Assembly (NCBI GenBank): GCA_013416435.1 | Contig: JACCEN010000007.1 | Location: 186,001-250,000 of the forward strand | DNA length: 64,000 nucleotides | From: Alcaligenaceae bacterium | GTDB lineage: Bacteria > Pseudomonadota > Gammaproteobacteria > Burkholderiales > Burkholderiaceae_B | Direction of reading: 5' to 3' | Shown: in pieces, positions 1 through 9,307 of the stretch | Position numbering within the stretch: position 1 is the stretch's first letter | How the letters are laid out: each line of letters starts with the position of its first letter | Notes under the pieces: generated by a model | What the model saw: only the letters and a program-made list of their open reading frames with translations | Told to the model about the DNA's origin: nothing | The model's database searches: none | Translations under genes and position numbers: made by a program

Positions 1-2
1 GG

Positions 3-413
3 TCCATGCAAATCGGCAGCCGCAGCGCGCTGACCGGGGCGGACGCACAGAACGGGCGGCACCTTGAGCTCTTGAAGAACGGCTTGTACAGGAAGTTTCC
101 GCGCCTGCGTGATGTTCCCATCGCTTATTCATGGTGGGGCTGGGTCGACGTCAGCCACGACATGATGCCGCGCGTGGTCCAGCCCAATCCCGACGAGCTC
201 GTGTTCTATGCTTTCGGATACGGAGGCAACGGGGTGTCGTCGTCCGCCAATGCGGGGCGCCGGCTGGCGGAGCGTGTTGTGGGCAAGGACGGGAAGCAGT
301 GGGACCTGCCCATCTACAACAGCCCCTTGCCCGGTCACTTGTTCGCGCCGTTCCGACGTCTCGGGCAGGCCATACTCTACAAGTATTATTACTTGCGGGA
401 CGAAGTCCTGTGA
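3..413 (+). CDS. FAD-dependent oxidoreductase, C-terminal part (cut by window edge)
   Basis: The reading frame is already open at the left edge, so only the last 136 residues are visible and the ATG at 6 is probably internal. The stretch GYGGNGVSSSANAGRRLAE followed by a tail with PLPGHLFAPFRR and LYKYYYLRDE is typical of the C-terminus of DAO-type (DadA/PuuB-like) amine or amino-acid oxidoreductases, where the glycine-rich part closes the FAD site. It converges on a MocR/TauR-type regulator and lies beside a taurine-type transporter, so a role in amine or taurine oxidation (TauY-like) is possible. That substrate is an inference from context only; the N-terminal dinucleotide-binding motif lies outside the window. 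Confidence 0.8.
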   Translation, partial: SMQIGSRSALTGADAQNGRHLELLKNGLYRKFPRLRDVPIAYSWWGWVDVSHDMMPRVVQPNPDELVFYAFGYGGNGVSSSANAGRRLAERVVGKDGKQWDLPIYNSPLPGHLFAPFRRLGQAILYKYYYLRDEVL

Positions 414-429
414 CTATGTGCCGGCATGC

Positions 430-1944
430 TCATTCGTAAAGCTTGCGATAGACGCCGGCCAGCTTGGCGATGCCGGCCGGGATCTTCTCGATATCGATGG
501 ATGCGAAGCCGATGCGGATATCGTTATTCTTTCCCGGGCCCGGGGTATGGTAGAAAACATGGCCCGGCTCGATGACCACGCCGACGTCAAGGGCTGCGCG
601 TGCCAGCTGTTCGGTATCGACATGGGCGGGCGCCCTCACCCAGCTTGATGAGCCGCCCGTAATGGGTACCATGCTGAATTCGGGCAGGCTCGAAGCCAGC
701 GCTTCGGTCAGCGCCCGCGCGCGATCCTGGTAGCTCAACGACAGCCGCCGCAACAACGCGTGGTGGTGCCCCAACGAAATGAACAAGGCGAACGCCCGTT
801 GTATATAGGCGGACGGATGGCGCAGCATCAGGCGCCGCAGCGCACGCAGTTCGTGGGTAAGCTCGGCAGGCGCCACGATATAGCCTATGCGCAGCCCCGG
901 AGCGAAGCTTTTGGAAAGGCTGCCCACATAGATGACGCGACCATGCTTGTCCAGGCTTTTGAGGGCCGGCGTTGGCTGGTTGTCGTAGCGGTTTTCAGTT
1001 TCGTAGTCATCTTCGATGATGATGCTGTCCGACCTGGCGGCCAGTTCCAGCAAGGCCTCGCGCCGCTCGATGGGCATGGTGACGGTGGTGGGGCACTGGT
1101 GGCTGGGGGTGACGAAGATATAGTCGCAGGCGGTGAGTTCGGGCGTGATGCAAAGGCCGTCTTCATCCACGGGCAGCGGCATCAGCCTGTCGCTTCGATG
1201 GGCGAAGGTATTGCGCGCATCCGGATAGCCCGGATCCTCCATGCCGACCACGGTATGGGCATGTATCAGCAGGTCGGCCAATAGATACAGCGCATGCTGT
1301 GCGCCAACGGTAATCACGATTTCATCTTTTTCCGCCCATACGCCGCGGCGCGGCAGCACCTGGGTGCGGATTTCTTCGATCAGGGCGGCATCGTCGTTGG
1401 TGATGAGGTCGGGGGCCCAGCTGCGTATGTCGAGCACGGACAGCGCCCGGGTACAGCATTCGCGCCATTCCGCGGTGGGAAACTGGGCCGCGTCGAATTG
1501 CGCATACACGAATGGGTAGGGCATGCTTTGCCAGTTTTCCGGCTTGACGATGTTGCGCTGCCGGGACGGGTGGAACACGACGCGCTGATGCCATCTTGCG
1601 GTGTAGTGGTGGCGGGATGGGTTTTCGGGTTCGATCGGCGCTGCGACATGGCTTTTGCGTACGTCGTCGCAAACGAAATGCCCGCTGCGTTCGCGCGACA
1701 CCAGATAGCCCTCGGAGACGAGTTGCTGGTACGCGAACACAACGGTGTTGCGGGCAACGCCGAGGCTGTCCGCGAGTAGGCGGCTGGACGGGACGGGGGC
1801 GCCGGGCGGCAGGTGGCCGGAAAGTATGGCCGATACGAGCATCTGCCGGATGCGCCCCTGCAGGCTGAGGCCAGACTCGCCCACTCGCTCGAAGAGCGAT
1901 GTCCATAGAACGGTGGAGATGGGCGCGGAGGCGGGTACTTGCAT
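430..1944 (-). CDS. MocR-family transcriptional regulator (GntR HTH + aminotransferase-like domain), TauR-like
   Basis: 504 residues. The N-terminal ~80 residues form a GntR winged helix (SLQGRIRQMLVSAILSGHLP, then SSRLLADSLGVARNTVVFAY). A class I aminotransferase-like domain follows, with the PLP lysine in SLSKSFAPGLRIGY. MocR regulators use PLP as a sensor domain. The frame can be read further upstream to 2025, but that extension translates an intergenic palindromic repeat, so I start at the ATG at 1944 (MQVPASAP). The gene lies downstream of tauABC on the same strand, and a direct repeat resembling TauR sites lies upstream of tauA. TauR of Rhodobacter capsulatus belongs to this family, so control of the tau operon is a reasonable inference. 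Other MocR members (PdxR, GabR) cannot be excluded. Confidence 0.88.
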   Translation of the reverse strand: MQVPASAPISTVLWTSLFERVGESGLSLQGRIRQMLVSAILSGHLPPGAPVPSSRLLADSLGVARNTVVFAYQQLVSEGYLVSRERSGHFVCDDVRKSHVAAPIEPENPSRHHYTARWHQRVVFHPSRQRNIVKPENWQSMPYPFVYAQFDAAQFPTAEWRECCTRALSVLDIRSWAPDLITNDDAALIEEIRTQVLPRRGVWAEKDEIVITVGAQHALYLLADLLIHAHTVVGMEDPGYPDARNTFAHRSDRLMPLPVDEDGLCITPELTACDYIFVTPSHQCPTTVTMPIERREALLELAARSDSIIIEDDYETENRYDNQPTPALKSLDKHGRVIYVGSLSKSFAPGLRIGYIVAPAELTHELRALRRLMLRHPSAYIQRAFALFISLGHHHALLRRLSLSYQDRARALTEALASSLPEFSMVPITGGSSSWVRAPAHVDTEQLARAALDVGVVIEPGHVFYHTPGPGKNNDIRIGFASIDIEKIPAGIAKLAGVYRKLYE

Positions 1945-1981
1945 GGATTTGATGATAGCCCAAGAAGGCAGGCCCTGGTAT

Positions 1982-2046
1982 GGGGTCAGACCCCGTACGG
2001 GGTCTGACCCCCACCGCTTTTGCATGCCCGTACGGGGTCTGACCCC
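1982..2046. repeat. Nested palindromic repeat, two copies (tauC/regulator gap)
   Basis: A perfect unit lies at 1982-2011: 13-bp arms around the centre GTAC. A left-truncated unit at 2027-2046 keeps the right arm GGGGTCTGACCCC and part of the left. The second ends 3 bases before the tauC stop codon. They separate the transporter operon from the regulator gene, and a transcript crossing the gap would form a 13-bp GC stem. Confidence 0.95.
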
Positions 2047-2049
2047 GCG

Positions 2050-2877
2050 CTACACCTTCCCCTTCCAGGGAATCAGCACTTTCTCGAGGTGGCGCAGCAG
2101 CAGATCGAAGATCAGGGCGAAGAAGCCGATGACCAGGATGCCCATGATGACGGTGTCCGACGCCAGGTACTGAGCGGCATTCAACACCATGAAGCCCAGG
2201 CCGCGCGACGAGGCGACCATTTCGGCTGCGACCAGGGTCGTCCAGCCCACGCCGATGCCGATGCGCATGCCGGTGAAGATTTCCGGCATGGCGGCCTTGA
2301 GGATGACATGGGTGATGATTTGCCGGCTGGATGCACCCATGGCGTAGGCGGCATGGATCTGTTCTATGGATACCGAGCGCACGCCCGAGCGCGCGGCGAT
2401 CGCCATGGGAGCGAAGATGGCCAGATAGATAAGGAAAACCTTGGGGAATTCGCCGATGCCGAACCAGATGATGACCAAAGGAAGATAGGCAAGCGGCGGC
2501 AGCGGCCGGTAGAACTCGATGATGGGATCGAAGACGCCGCGCATGATGCGGTTGACACCCATCAGGATGCCGATGGGAATGGCGGTGACCATGGCCAGCA
2601 GGAAGCCGCCCAGCACTCGGCCCAGACTGGCCAGGGTATGCTGCAGCAGCGTCGAATTCGCGACCCCTTCGGTCCAGGCCTCGATGAACTTGTTGAAGAC
2701 CGCGTAGGGCGATGGCATGAATATGGGCTTGACCCACCCCATGCTGGTGACAAGAAACCAGAGCGCGATCAGCACGACGGCCGTCATGAAGCTGATGAAG
2801 CCGCTATAGCCGGCTCCGGGTGCGCCGTAGACCTTGCCCGGCGCGGCGGGCTTGCCAAGGAACCGCTTCTTAGGCAT
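2050..2877 (-). CDS. tauC: Taurine/aliphatic sulfonate ABC transporter permease
   Basis: 275 residues, inner-membrane BPD_transp_1 permease with about six transmembrane segments. The EAA-type loop is visible as [27 protein letters not shown]. Length and sequence fit TauC/SsuC. The open frame extends upstream to 3096, but that part lies inside tauB, so the ATG at 2877 ([10 protein letters not shown]) is chosen; it overlaps the tauB stop by 8 bases, indicating translational coupling. It forms the channel for the substrate delivered by TauA, powered by TauB. The exact sulfonate is inferred from the neighbours. Confidence 0.92.
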   Translation of the reverse strand: MPKKRFLGKPAAPGKVYGAPGAGYSGFISFMTAVVLIALWFLVTSMGWVKPIFMPSPYAVFNKFIEAWTEGVANSTLLQHTLASLGRVLGGFLLAMVTAIPIGILMGVNRIMRGVFDPIIEFYRPLPPLAYLPLVIIWFGIGEFPKVFLIYLAIFAPMAIAARSGVRSVSIEQIHAAYAMGASSRQIITHVILKAAMPEIFTGMRIGIGVGWTTLVAAEMVASSRGLGFMVLNAAQYLASDTVIMGILVIGFFALIFDLLLRHLEKVLIPWKGKV

Positions 2878-3694
2878 GGATGATTTCCGGTTCGCCGGCT
2901 GCGCGCTCGTCGCCGTAGATGATACTAAGGATGATTTCGCGCATCTCGATAAAGTCCTGACTAGATTTGATCGCACGGGCGTCCCTCGTTTCCAGATAGC
3001 GTTTGTTGAAATCCAGGTTGTAGGTATTGGTGATGCGGCCGGGGCGGGGCGACATGACGATGAGCCGGGATCCCAGGAACAAGGCTTCTTCGACACTGTG
3101 GGTGATGAAGAAGAACATCTTGTGGGTGTGCTGCCAGACGTCCAGCAGCAGCTCTTGTATGGTTTCGCGCGTGAGCGCGTCGAGCGCCGCCATGGGTTCG
3201 TCCATGAGCAGCATTGCCGGATCGCAGGTCAGCGCACGGGCGATGCCGACCCGCTGCTGCATGCCGCCCGACAACTGATAGATCATGTGCTGGTGGAAAT
3301 CCTGCAGGCCGACGAGTTCCAGGTTGCGCTCGGCGACGTTGCGGCGGGTGGCCTTGTCGACCCCTTGAAGCTTGAGGCCGAACTCGGTGTTCTCGATGAC
3401 GTTCAGCCAGGGCAGCAAGGCATGCTTCTGGAAGACCACGCCCCGATCCGACCCGGGGCCCACGATGGGGTTGTCGCCCAGCAGGATTTCGCCTTGCGTG
3501 GGAGACAGGAAGCCGGCAAGCAGATTGAGCAACGTGGTCTTGCCGCAGCCGGACGCCCCCAGCGCGACCACGAAGTCGCCCGGTTCGATATCCAGGTTGA
3601 CGTCTTTCAAGGCGGTGACGGACCCGCCTTCGCGCAGGGCGGGGTAGGTGACGCTGACGCCTTTTACACTGAGTCGGGCCATGGGGGCTGACAT
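2870..3694 (-). CDS. tauB: Taurine ABC transporter ATP-binding protein
   Basis: 274 residues, nitrate/sulfonate/taurine-type ABC ATPase. Walker A is GASGCGKTT near residue 46, the Q-loop is in [11 protein letters not shown], the signature is LSGGMQQR, Walker B is MLLMDEP, and the switch histidine is in FITHSVEEA. TauB/SsuB proteins are 250-280 residues, so it is full length. It is the middle gene of tauA-tauB-tauC and overlaps tauC. It hydrolyses ATP on the cytoplasmic face. Preference for taurine over other sulfonates is inferred from TauA and the TauR-like regulator. Confidence 0.93.
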   Translation of the reverse strand: MSAPMARLSVKGVSVTYPALREGGSVTALKDVNLDIEPGDFVVALGASGCGKTTLLNLLAGFLSPTQGEILLGDNPIVGPGSDRGVVFQKHALLPWLNVIENTEFGLKLQGVDKATRRNVAERNLELVGLQDFHQHMIYQLSGGMQQRVGIARALTCDPAMLLMDEPMAALDALTRETIQELLLDVWQHTHKMFFFITHSVEEALFLGSRLIVMSPRPGRITNTYNLDFNKRYLETRDARAIKSSQDFIEMREIILSIIYGDERAAGEPEIIHA

Positions 3695-3763
3695 GCATTT
3701 GCTCCTTGTTTGGATGCGCCCGCCGCAGCCCGGAACGGGATGCAGCGGGCAGCGAAGCGCCTG

Positions 3764-4801
3764 TTACTTGGCGGCCGCTTCGGCGTAGCTTGCGTTGACG
3801 AACGGGCTGTAGTCGTCGAGAGGCTTGTCGATCTGGCGCTGTTCCTTCAGGAACTTGGCGCTTTCCGTAAGTGCCTTGACTGCGCCGCCGTCCTTGCCGC
3901 CGCCCAGCCAGGCATTGGAAGCCTGTTCCTTGGCGTCGGGGAACAGCAGCAGCTGCAGAGCGGAAACGATGTCGTCGGGCTTGCCGCCTATCATCTTGCT
4001 GATGCCCTTGACGCCTGCGGAATCTGCCGCGAGCTTGCCGGCGTTGGCGTTGTAGTCTTTGTAGGATTGGGCCAGAACCTTGGTGAACGCAGCCATGAAC
4101 TTGGGATTCTTGGCTGCCCAGTCGCGGTCGGCCACGATGCCGTCGAAAGTGGGTACGCTGGCCTTGCCGATTTGCTCGGAGTCGGCGATGGTGGTGCCCG
4201 TCTTCTGGATTTCCGTCAGCGCGGGTGGCCACACATAGGCGGCATCCAGGTCGCCGCGCTGCCATGCGGCAACGATTTGCGGCGGCTGCATGTTCAGGAT
4301 GTTGACCTTGCGGGGATCGATCTTCCAGACTTTGTCCATGCCGACCAGCAGGTGGAAGTGGGCGGTGGAAACGAAAGGCACCCCGACCTTCTTGCCGACC
4401 AGGTCTTCGGGTTTGGACACGCCGGAACCGTTGCGTGCCACCAGGGCTTCCGACTTGCCGATGTTATCCAGGATCCAGAACAGTTCTATGTTGACGCCGC
4501 GCGTGACCGCTGCGGTAATGCCGGTGGATCCCAGGACGCCGATTGGCACGTCGCGGGAAGCGAAAGCGGTGGAGATGTCGCCGGCGGATGAGAACTGGCG
4601 CCAATCGATTTTATAGCCGGCCTCTTGGGCGGCCTTGTCAAAGCTGCCGTCGGCGATGGCGCTGACGAACGGACCTACGATCTGCTGGTATCCCACGACG
4701 ACTTTGGTCTGGGCCTGGGCGGCGATAGAGCCCAGGCCGAGTATGCCAGCTGCCATGCCGATCAGGGCGAATTTGCGACCACGTTGAAACAGGGGCTTCA
4801 T
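3764..4801 (-). CDS. tauA: Taurine ABC transporter periplasmic substrate-binding protein
   Basis: 345 residues with a Sec signal peptide (RKFALIGMAAGILGLGSIAAQAQ, cleavage after the AQA-like site near residue 30). The mature part matches the TauA/SsuA family: KVVVGYQQ near the start, FASRDVPIGVLGSTG, and LDAAYVWPPAL. It captures sulfonate in the periplasm for TauBC. GGAGA precedes the ATG by a few bases. It is the first gene of the operon, and a candidate regulator site lies about 100 bases upstream. TauA is favoured over SsuA because a MocR/TauR-type regulator is linked. Confidence 0.92.
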   Translation of the reverse strand: MKPLFQRGRKFALIGMAAGILGLGSIAAQAQTKVVVGYQQIVGPFVSAIADGSFDKAAQEAGYKIDWRQFSSAGDISTAFASRDVPIGVLGSTGITAAVTRGVNIELFWILDNIGKSEALVARNGSGVSKPEDLVGKKVGVPFVSTAHFHLLVGMDKVWKIDPRKVNILNMQPPQIVAAWQRGDLDAAYVWPPALTEIQKTGTTIADSEQIGKASVPTFDGIVADRDWAAKNPKFMAAFTKVLAQSYKDYNANAGKLAADSAGVKGISKMIGGKPDDIVSALQLLLFPDAKEQASNAWLGGGKDGGAVKALTESAKFLKEQRQIDKPLDDYSPFVNASYAEAAAK

Positions 4802-4896
4802 GGTTTGTCTCCATTTCGTTATCGCGACACTCTGGGAATGTGCGGCTTTGTGTCGCTATGCTGATGGATAGTGCCTATAGTCATGGCCTGCGACTA

Positions 4897-4928
4897 GGTC
4901 CAGTTGATTTTATTAGATTGGACCAGTT
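4897..4928 (-). promoter_or_regulatory. Candidate TauR/MocR operator (direct repeat) upstream of tauA
   Basis: Read toward tauA, the nonamers AACTGGTCC (4928-4920) and AACTGGACC (4905-4897) form a direct repeat with one mismatch, 23 bp apart, about two helical turns on the same face. From memory, TauR of Rhodobacter capsulatus recognises directly repeated CTGGAC-type sequences, and the second copy reads CTGGACCTAG. MocR regulators generally bind spaced direct repeats. No strong -35/-10 pair was identified between this site and tauA. Confidence 0.5.
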
Positions 4929-5046
4929 TTGACGCCGAAATTTGATGGAGATGAAGAAACTGCGCATGCAGAGGCCTTTCCCGATGACGGCATGGCGGAA
5001 CGGCCAATGGGCTTAAGGGTAAATGCCGATGTCGATTGCGGGTGTT

Positions 5047-5070
5047 GCGGCGCGCAACAAAGCGCGCCGC
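5047..5070 (-). terminator. GC hairpin downstream of the LOG-family gene
   Basis: A perfect 9-bp stem, GCGGCGCGC (5047-5055) and GCGCGCCGC (5062-5070), with a 6-base loop lies 5 bases beyond the stop codon at 5076. No T-run follows on the minus strand, so it is either a weak terminator or a 3'-end stabilising hairpin. Confidence 0.4.
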
Positions 5071-5075
5071 TGCCA

Positions 5076-5756
5076 TTATTCGGGCAAGGCGGGGGCGGCC
5101 TGGCGCTCTTCGGAAAAGACGTCGCAATAATGGCTGATGGTTTGCATGACGACATCCAGGTCGTCGGTGATGGTGAGCAGATCCAGATCGTTGGGCCCGA
5201 TGAGCCGATTCGTGAGCAGCTCCTGGCGTACCCACCCGATGAGTCCTTCCCAGAATGCGGTGCCGATCAGGATGATGGGGGCGGCAGGCACTTTCCGGGT
5301 CTGGACCAGGGTCAGCACTTCGAAAAGCTCGTCCAGCGTGCCGAAGCCGCCGGGCAGCGCGATGTAGGCGGCGCTGTGCATGAAAAAAGTGGCTTTCCGG
5401 GAATAAAAGTAGTCGAATGTGAGACTATGGGTTTGGTAGCGGTTATTGCTGGTTTCCATGGGCAGCTTGATATTCAGCCCCACGCTCTGGCCGCCGGCTT
5501 CGAAGGCGCCTTTGTTCGCGGCTTCCATGATGCCGGGGCCGCCGCCCGCAATCACGGGCAGGCCGGCTTGCGCAAGCCTTGCGCCGACTTGTTCGCTGAT
5601 TGCATAGTAGGGGGAGTCGGGGCGGATACGCGCGCTACCGAATACACTGACGCCCCAGCGCAAATCTTTCAGCGTCTCGGCAGCGCGTTCCATCTCTGCC
5701 ATAATTCCGGGAATCTGCATACTTGCCGGCAGACGGACCAATTTATTGTTTGACAT
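5076..5756 (-). CDS. LOG-family (TIGR00730) nucleotide phosphoribohydrolase-like protein
   Basis: 226 residues. The family motifs are clear: VSVFGSAR, AGGGPGIMEAANKGAFEAGG and PGGFGTLDELFE, the last carrying the catalytic/nucleotide-binding core of lysine-decarboxylase-like (LOG) proteins. Members cleave nucleoside 5'-monophosphates to base and ribose phosphate; the bacterial physiological role is usually unknown. The ATG at 5756 sits on a CATG palindrome shared with the polA start on the other strand. Later ATG codons at 5720 (MQIPGIMAEME) or 5702 would leave some intergenic space and are realistic alternatives. Confidence 0.88.
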   Translation of the reverse strand: MSNNKLVRLPASMQIPGIMAEMERAAETLKDLRWGVSVFGSARIRPDSPYYAISEQVGARLAQAGLPVIAGGGPGIMEAANKGAFEAGGQSVGLNIKLPMETSNNRYQTHSLTFDYFYSRKATFFMHSAAYIALPGGFGTLDELFEVLTLVQTRKVPAAPIILIGTAFWEGLIGWVRQELLTNRLIGPNDLDLLTITDDLDVVMQTISHYCDVFSEERQAAPALPE

Positions 5757-8478
5757 GAAAAAAACCTTGTTACTTGTTGATGGGTCGAGCTATTTGTATC
5801 GAGCTTTTCACGCAATGCCCGACCTTAGAAACGCCATGGGCGAACCCACGGGCGCTCTATATGGTGTCATCTCCATGTTACGGAGACTGGTCCAGGATTA
5901 CAAGGCAGACTACGCAGCATGTGTTTTCGACGCAAAAGGCAAGACATTCCGCGACGAACTCTACCCGGAATACAAAGGCCATCGGCCGTCCATGCCTGAC
6001 GAACTGGTAGCACAAATCGTTCCCATCCATCAGGCGGTCGAGGCGCTGGGCTGGCCGGTGCTTGCGGTGCCGGGCGTCGAAGCCGACGACATCATCGGCA
6101 CCCTGGCTTGCCGCGCCGCTCGCGAGAACATCCACACCATCATCTCTACCGGCGACAAAGACTTGGCGCAACTGGTGAACGAGCACGTCGAGCTCGTCAA
6201 CACCATGAACGGCGAGCGCCAGGACATCGCCGGCGTCCGGAACAAATTCGGAGTGGGCCCCGAACAGATTATCGATTACCTCATGCTTACCGGCGACGCC
6301 GTCGACAATATACCGGGCGTGCCCAAGGTCGGTCCCAAAACCGCGGCCAAGTGGCTGGCGGAATACGGCAGCGTGGACAAGCTGGTGGAGAACGCTCATG
6401 CAATCAAGGGGGTGGCCGGCGAGAACCTGCGGGCGTCCATCCCGAACTTCGACATGACCCGAAAGCTCATCACGGTCAAGACGGATTGCGAGATGGACGA
6501 GCTAGGTGTCGGCATGGACACGTTGGTTCCCAGGGCGCCCGACCGGGAAAAACTGATCGAACTCTACGATGCCTTCGGGTTCCGCACCTGGCTGCGCGAG
6601 CTTACCGGCGACCAGGAACGGATTCCGGCGCAAGACAGCCGCATTGCCCCTGATGCTCCGGTGCCGCCGCCCGTCGCGGATGTCCGGTACGAAACCGTGC
6701 TCGATTGGCAGTCTTTCGACAAATGGCTGGAGATCCTCCGTTCGGCGGAACTCGTCGCGCTCGATACCGAGACGACCTCGCTCGATCCCATGGCCGCGCG
6801 CCTGGTGGGCATTTCGCTGTCGGTGAAGGCCGGAGAGGCCTGCTACCTACCCGTCGCCCATCGCGGGCCGGACCGTGTCGAGCAACTGCCTCGCCAGGAA
6901 GTGCTGAACCGTTTGAAGGAGTGGCTGGAAGACCCGACCGCCCGCAAACTGCTGCACAACGCGAAATACGATTCTCACGTCTTCCTCAACGAGGGCGTAA
7001 GCCTGGCCGGCATCGTCGAAGACACGATGCTGCAGGCCTATGTGCTCGAATCCCACCGGCGCGTCAATATGCAGGAACTGGCCGAGCGCTGGCTTGGCCG
7101 CACGGGTATCAGCTATGAAGACTTGTGCGGCAAAGGCGCCAAGCAGCTCTGCTTCGATGAAATCGAAGTCGGGCGCGCCTCGCACTATGCCTGCGAGGAC
7201 GCCGATTTCACGCTGCAGCTGCACCAGGTCCTGCGGCCCAAGGTGGCGGCCGAGCCCGGACTCGAGCGCATATATCAGCTTGAAATCAACGCTTCGCGGG
7301 TCCTGACCACGATAGAGCGCAATGGGGTGAAGGTGGACGCCGACCTCTTGCTGAGCCAAAGCCATGAGCTCGGCCAGCAGATGCTGGATCTCGAAAAGCG
7401 TGCCTACGACCTCGCGGGCCAGCCCTTCAATCTGAATTCGCCCAAGCAACTGGGTGAGATCCTGTTCCAGCGCATGCAGTTGCCGGTGTTGCGGAAAACC
7501 GCCAGCGGCGCGCCCTCGACCGATGAGGACGTATTGTCCAAGCTCGCGCGCGACTATCCCTTGCCGGCATTGCTGCTGGAATACCGGGCGCTGGCCAAGC
7601 TCAAGTCCACCTATACCGACAAGCTGCCCCGCATGGTCAACGCCTCGACCGGGCGGGTGCATACCCGATATGCTCAGGCCGCCGTCATTACCGGGCGGCT
7701 GGCTTCCTCGGATCCCAATCTGCAGAACATTCCGGTCCGCACGGCGGAGGGCCGGCGCGTGCGAACGGCTTTCATCGCCACAAACGGCCGGATCGTTTCC
7801 GCCGACTATTCGCAGATCGAGCTCCGCGTCATGGCTCACGTTTCGGGCGACAAGAATCTTCAAGGCGCATTCGAAGCAGGGCTGGACATCCACAAGGCCA
7901 CGGCGGCCGAGGTTTTCGGCGTGCCCTTGGCCGACGTCAGCTCCGAGCAGCGGCGCGCGGCCAAGGCCATCAACTTCGGCCTGATCTACGGAATGGGCGA
8001 ATTCGGGCTGGCGGCGAACCTGGGCATCACGCGCGATGCGGCGCGTGCGTATATCGACCGGTATTTCGTGCGCTATCCGGGCGTGGCCGACTACATGGAG
8101 CGCATCAAGCGTAGCGCCCACGAGCAGGGATATGTCGAAACCGTCTTCGGACGCCGTCTGTGGCTGCCCGAACTGCGCGGGGCCAAAGGCCCGCGCCAGA
8201 AAGCGGCCGAGCGCGCGGCGATCAACGCGCCCATGCAGGGCACGGCGGCCGATCTCATCAAAATGGCCATGGTGGCCGTCCAGGATTGGATCGAGCGCGA
8301 AAAACTGCATACCCTGATGGTCATGCAAGTGCACGATGAACTCGTCCTCGATGCGCCGCTGGACGAAGCCGAAACCATAGCGAAGCACCTGCCCGGGCTG
8401 ATGTGCAACGTCGCCAAGCTCGATGTTCCGCTGATGGCCGAGGTCGGCACTGGGCCGAACTGGGAGCAGGCCCATTGA
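5755..8478 (+). CDS. polA: DNA polymerase I
   Basis: 907 residues, full three-domain Pol I. The 5'-nuclease domain opens with LLLVDGSSYLYRAFHAMP and has GVEADDIIGTLA. The 3'-5' exonuclease domain keeps the metal ligands D337 and E339 (ALDTETTSLDP), so proofreading looks intact. In the polymerase domain, motif A is DYSQIELRVMAHVSGD near residue 684, motif B is RRAAKAINFGLIYGMG, and motif C is QVHDELVLD near 861. It fills gaps in repair and removes RNA primers. A TTG at 5746 is in frame, but ATG 5755 matches the family N-terminus. This ATG overlaps the divergent LOG start, so polA has no intergenic promoter space. Confidence 0.97.
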   Translation: MKKTLLLVDGSSYLYRAFHAMPDLRNAMGEPTGALYGVISMLRRLVQDYKADYAACVFDAKGKTFRDELYPEYKGHRPSMPDELVAQIVPIHQAVEALGWPVLAVPGVEADDIIGTLACRAARENIHTIISTGDKDLAQLVNEHVELVNTMNGERQDIAGVRNKFGVGPEQIIDYLMLTGDAVDNIPGVPKVGPKTAAKWLAEYGSVDKLVENAHAIKGVAGENLRASIPNFDMTRKLITVKTDCEMDELGVGMDTLVPRAPDREKLIELYDAFGFRTWLRELTGDQERIPAQDSRIAPDAPVPPPVADVRYETVLDWQSFDKWLEILRSAELVALDTETTSLDPMAARLVGISLSVKAGEACYLPVAHRGPDRVEQLPRQEVLNRLKEWLEDPTARKLLHNAKYDSHVFLNEGVSLAGIVEDTMLQAYVLESHRRVNMQELAERWLGRTGISYEDLCGKGAKQLCFDEIEVGRASHYACEDADFTLQLHQVLRPKVAAEPGLERIYQLEINASRVLTTIERNGVKVDADLLLSQSHELGQQMLDLEKRAYDLAGQPFNLNSPKQLGEILFQRMQLPVLRKTASGAPSTDEDVLSKLARDYPLPALLLEYRALAKLKSTYTDKLPRMVNASTGRVHTRYAQAAVITGRLASSDPNLQNIPVRTAEGRRVRTAFIATNGRIVSADYSQIELRVMAHVSGDKNLQGAFEAGLDIHKATAAEVFGVPLADVSSEQRRAAKAINFGLIYGMGEFGLAANLGITRDAARAYIDRYFVRYPGVADYMERIKRSAHEQGYVETVFGRRLWLPELRGAKGPRQKAAERAAINAPMQGTAADLIKMAMVAVQDWIEREKLHTLMVMQVHDELVLDAPLDEAETIAKHLPGLMCNVAKLDVPLMAEVGTGPNWEQAH

Positions 8479-8511
8479 AGCCGCGTGGCGGCATTGAACC
8501 AAGGAGTCAAC

Positions 8512-9297
8512 ATGGCATATTCCTCAATTACGGGTAAAGCGGGAACCGCGGTGGAAACCGACGGCGGCGCATTGCGCTGCGGCATGATCGACATGCCCAC
8601 GTTCGACGGCTCGATACCTGCCTATTTCGCAGCGCCGGAGAACAGCGGCCGGGTGCCCGTGGTGCTTGTGATCCAGGAAATCTTCGGCCTGCACGAGCAT
8701 ATCCAGGACGTCTGCCGCCGGCTTGCCAAACAAGGCTATATGGCGGTGGCCGTCGAGCTCTATCACCGGCAGGGGGATCCGGCCAGCTACACCGACGCGC
8801 CCACCCTCATCAAGGAAGTCGTCGCCAAGGTGCCTGACGAGCAGGTCATGGCGGACCTGGACGCCAGCGTGAAATGGGCGGCGGAACAGGGCGCGGACAC
8901 GTCGCGCCTGGGCGTCACCGGGTTCTGCTGGGGTGGCCGCCTGACCTGGCTTTACGCGGCGCACAACCCCGGATGCAAGGCGGCGGTGGCGTGGTATGGC
9001 CGCCTCGTTTCAGGGCACGGCCCGTTGCAGGTCCGTAACCCCATCGACGTGTGCGGCGATCTGCATGCGCCGGTGCTGGGCCTTTACGGTGCTCAGGACG
9101 CCAGCATTCCGCTGGACGGGGTAAAGCGCATGGAAGCGGCCCTGGCCGAGGGCAACGCCGCCGCCAAGGCGTCCGAGTTCGTGGTGTATCCTGATTCCGG
9201 CCACGCCTTTTTTGCGGACTATCGCCCCACCTACGTGCAGGCGGATGCCGTCGACGCCTGGCAGCGCATGCTGGGCTGGTTCAAGCGCCATATGTAG
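8512..9297 (+). CDS. Dienelactone hydrolase family protein
   Basis: 261 residues, alpha/beta hydrolase of the DLH family. The nucleophile is C139 in GFCWGGRL, followed by the acid in LYGAQDASIP and the histidine in DSGHAFF, the Cys-Asp-His triad of carboxymethylenebutenolidase-like enzymes. The start is ATG 8512, preceded by AAGGAG at 8501; an upstream in-frame start at 8485 lacks such a site. It lies 33 bases after polA in the same direction. No aromatic degradation genes are nearby, so the natural substrate is unknown. Confidence 0.88.
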   Translation: MAYSSITGKAGTAVETDGGALRCGMIDMPTFDGSIPAYFAAPENSGRVPVVLVIQEIFGLHEHIQDVCRRLAKQGYMAVAVELYHRQGDPASYTDAPTLIKEVVAKVPDEQVMADLDASVKWAAEQGADTSRLGVTGFCWGGRLTWLYAAHNPGCKAAVAWYGRLVSGHGPLQVRNPIDVCGDLHAPVLGLYGAQDASIPLDGVKRMEAALAEGNAAAKASEFVVYPDSGHAFFADYRPTYVQADAVDAWQRMLGWFKRHM

Positions 9298-9307
9298 GGA
9301 TTATGTA

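Noticed and set aside
1945-2025. N-terminal extension of the MocR regulator
   Set aside because: It consists of repeat-derived residues (GSDPVRGLTP) and precedes the normal winged-helix start.
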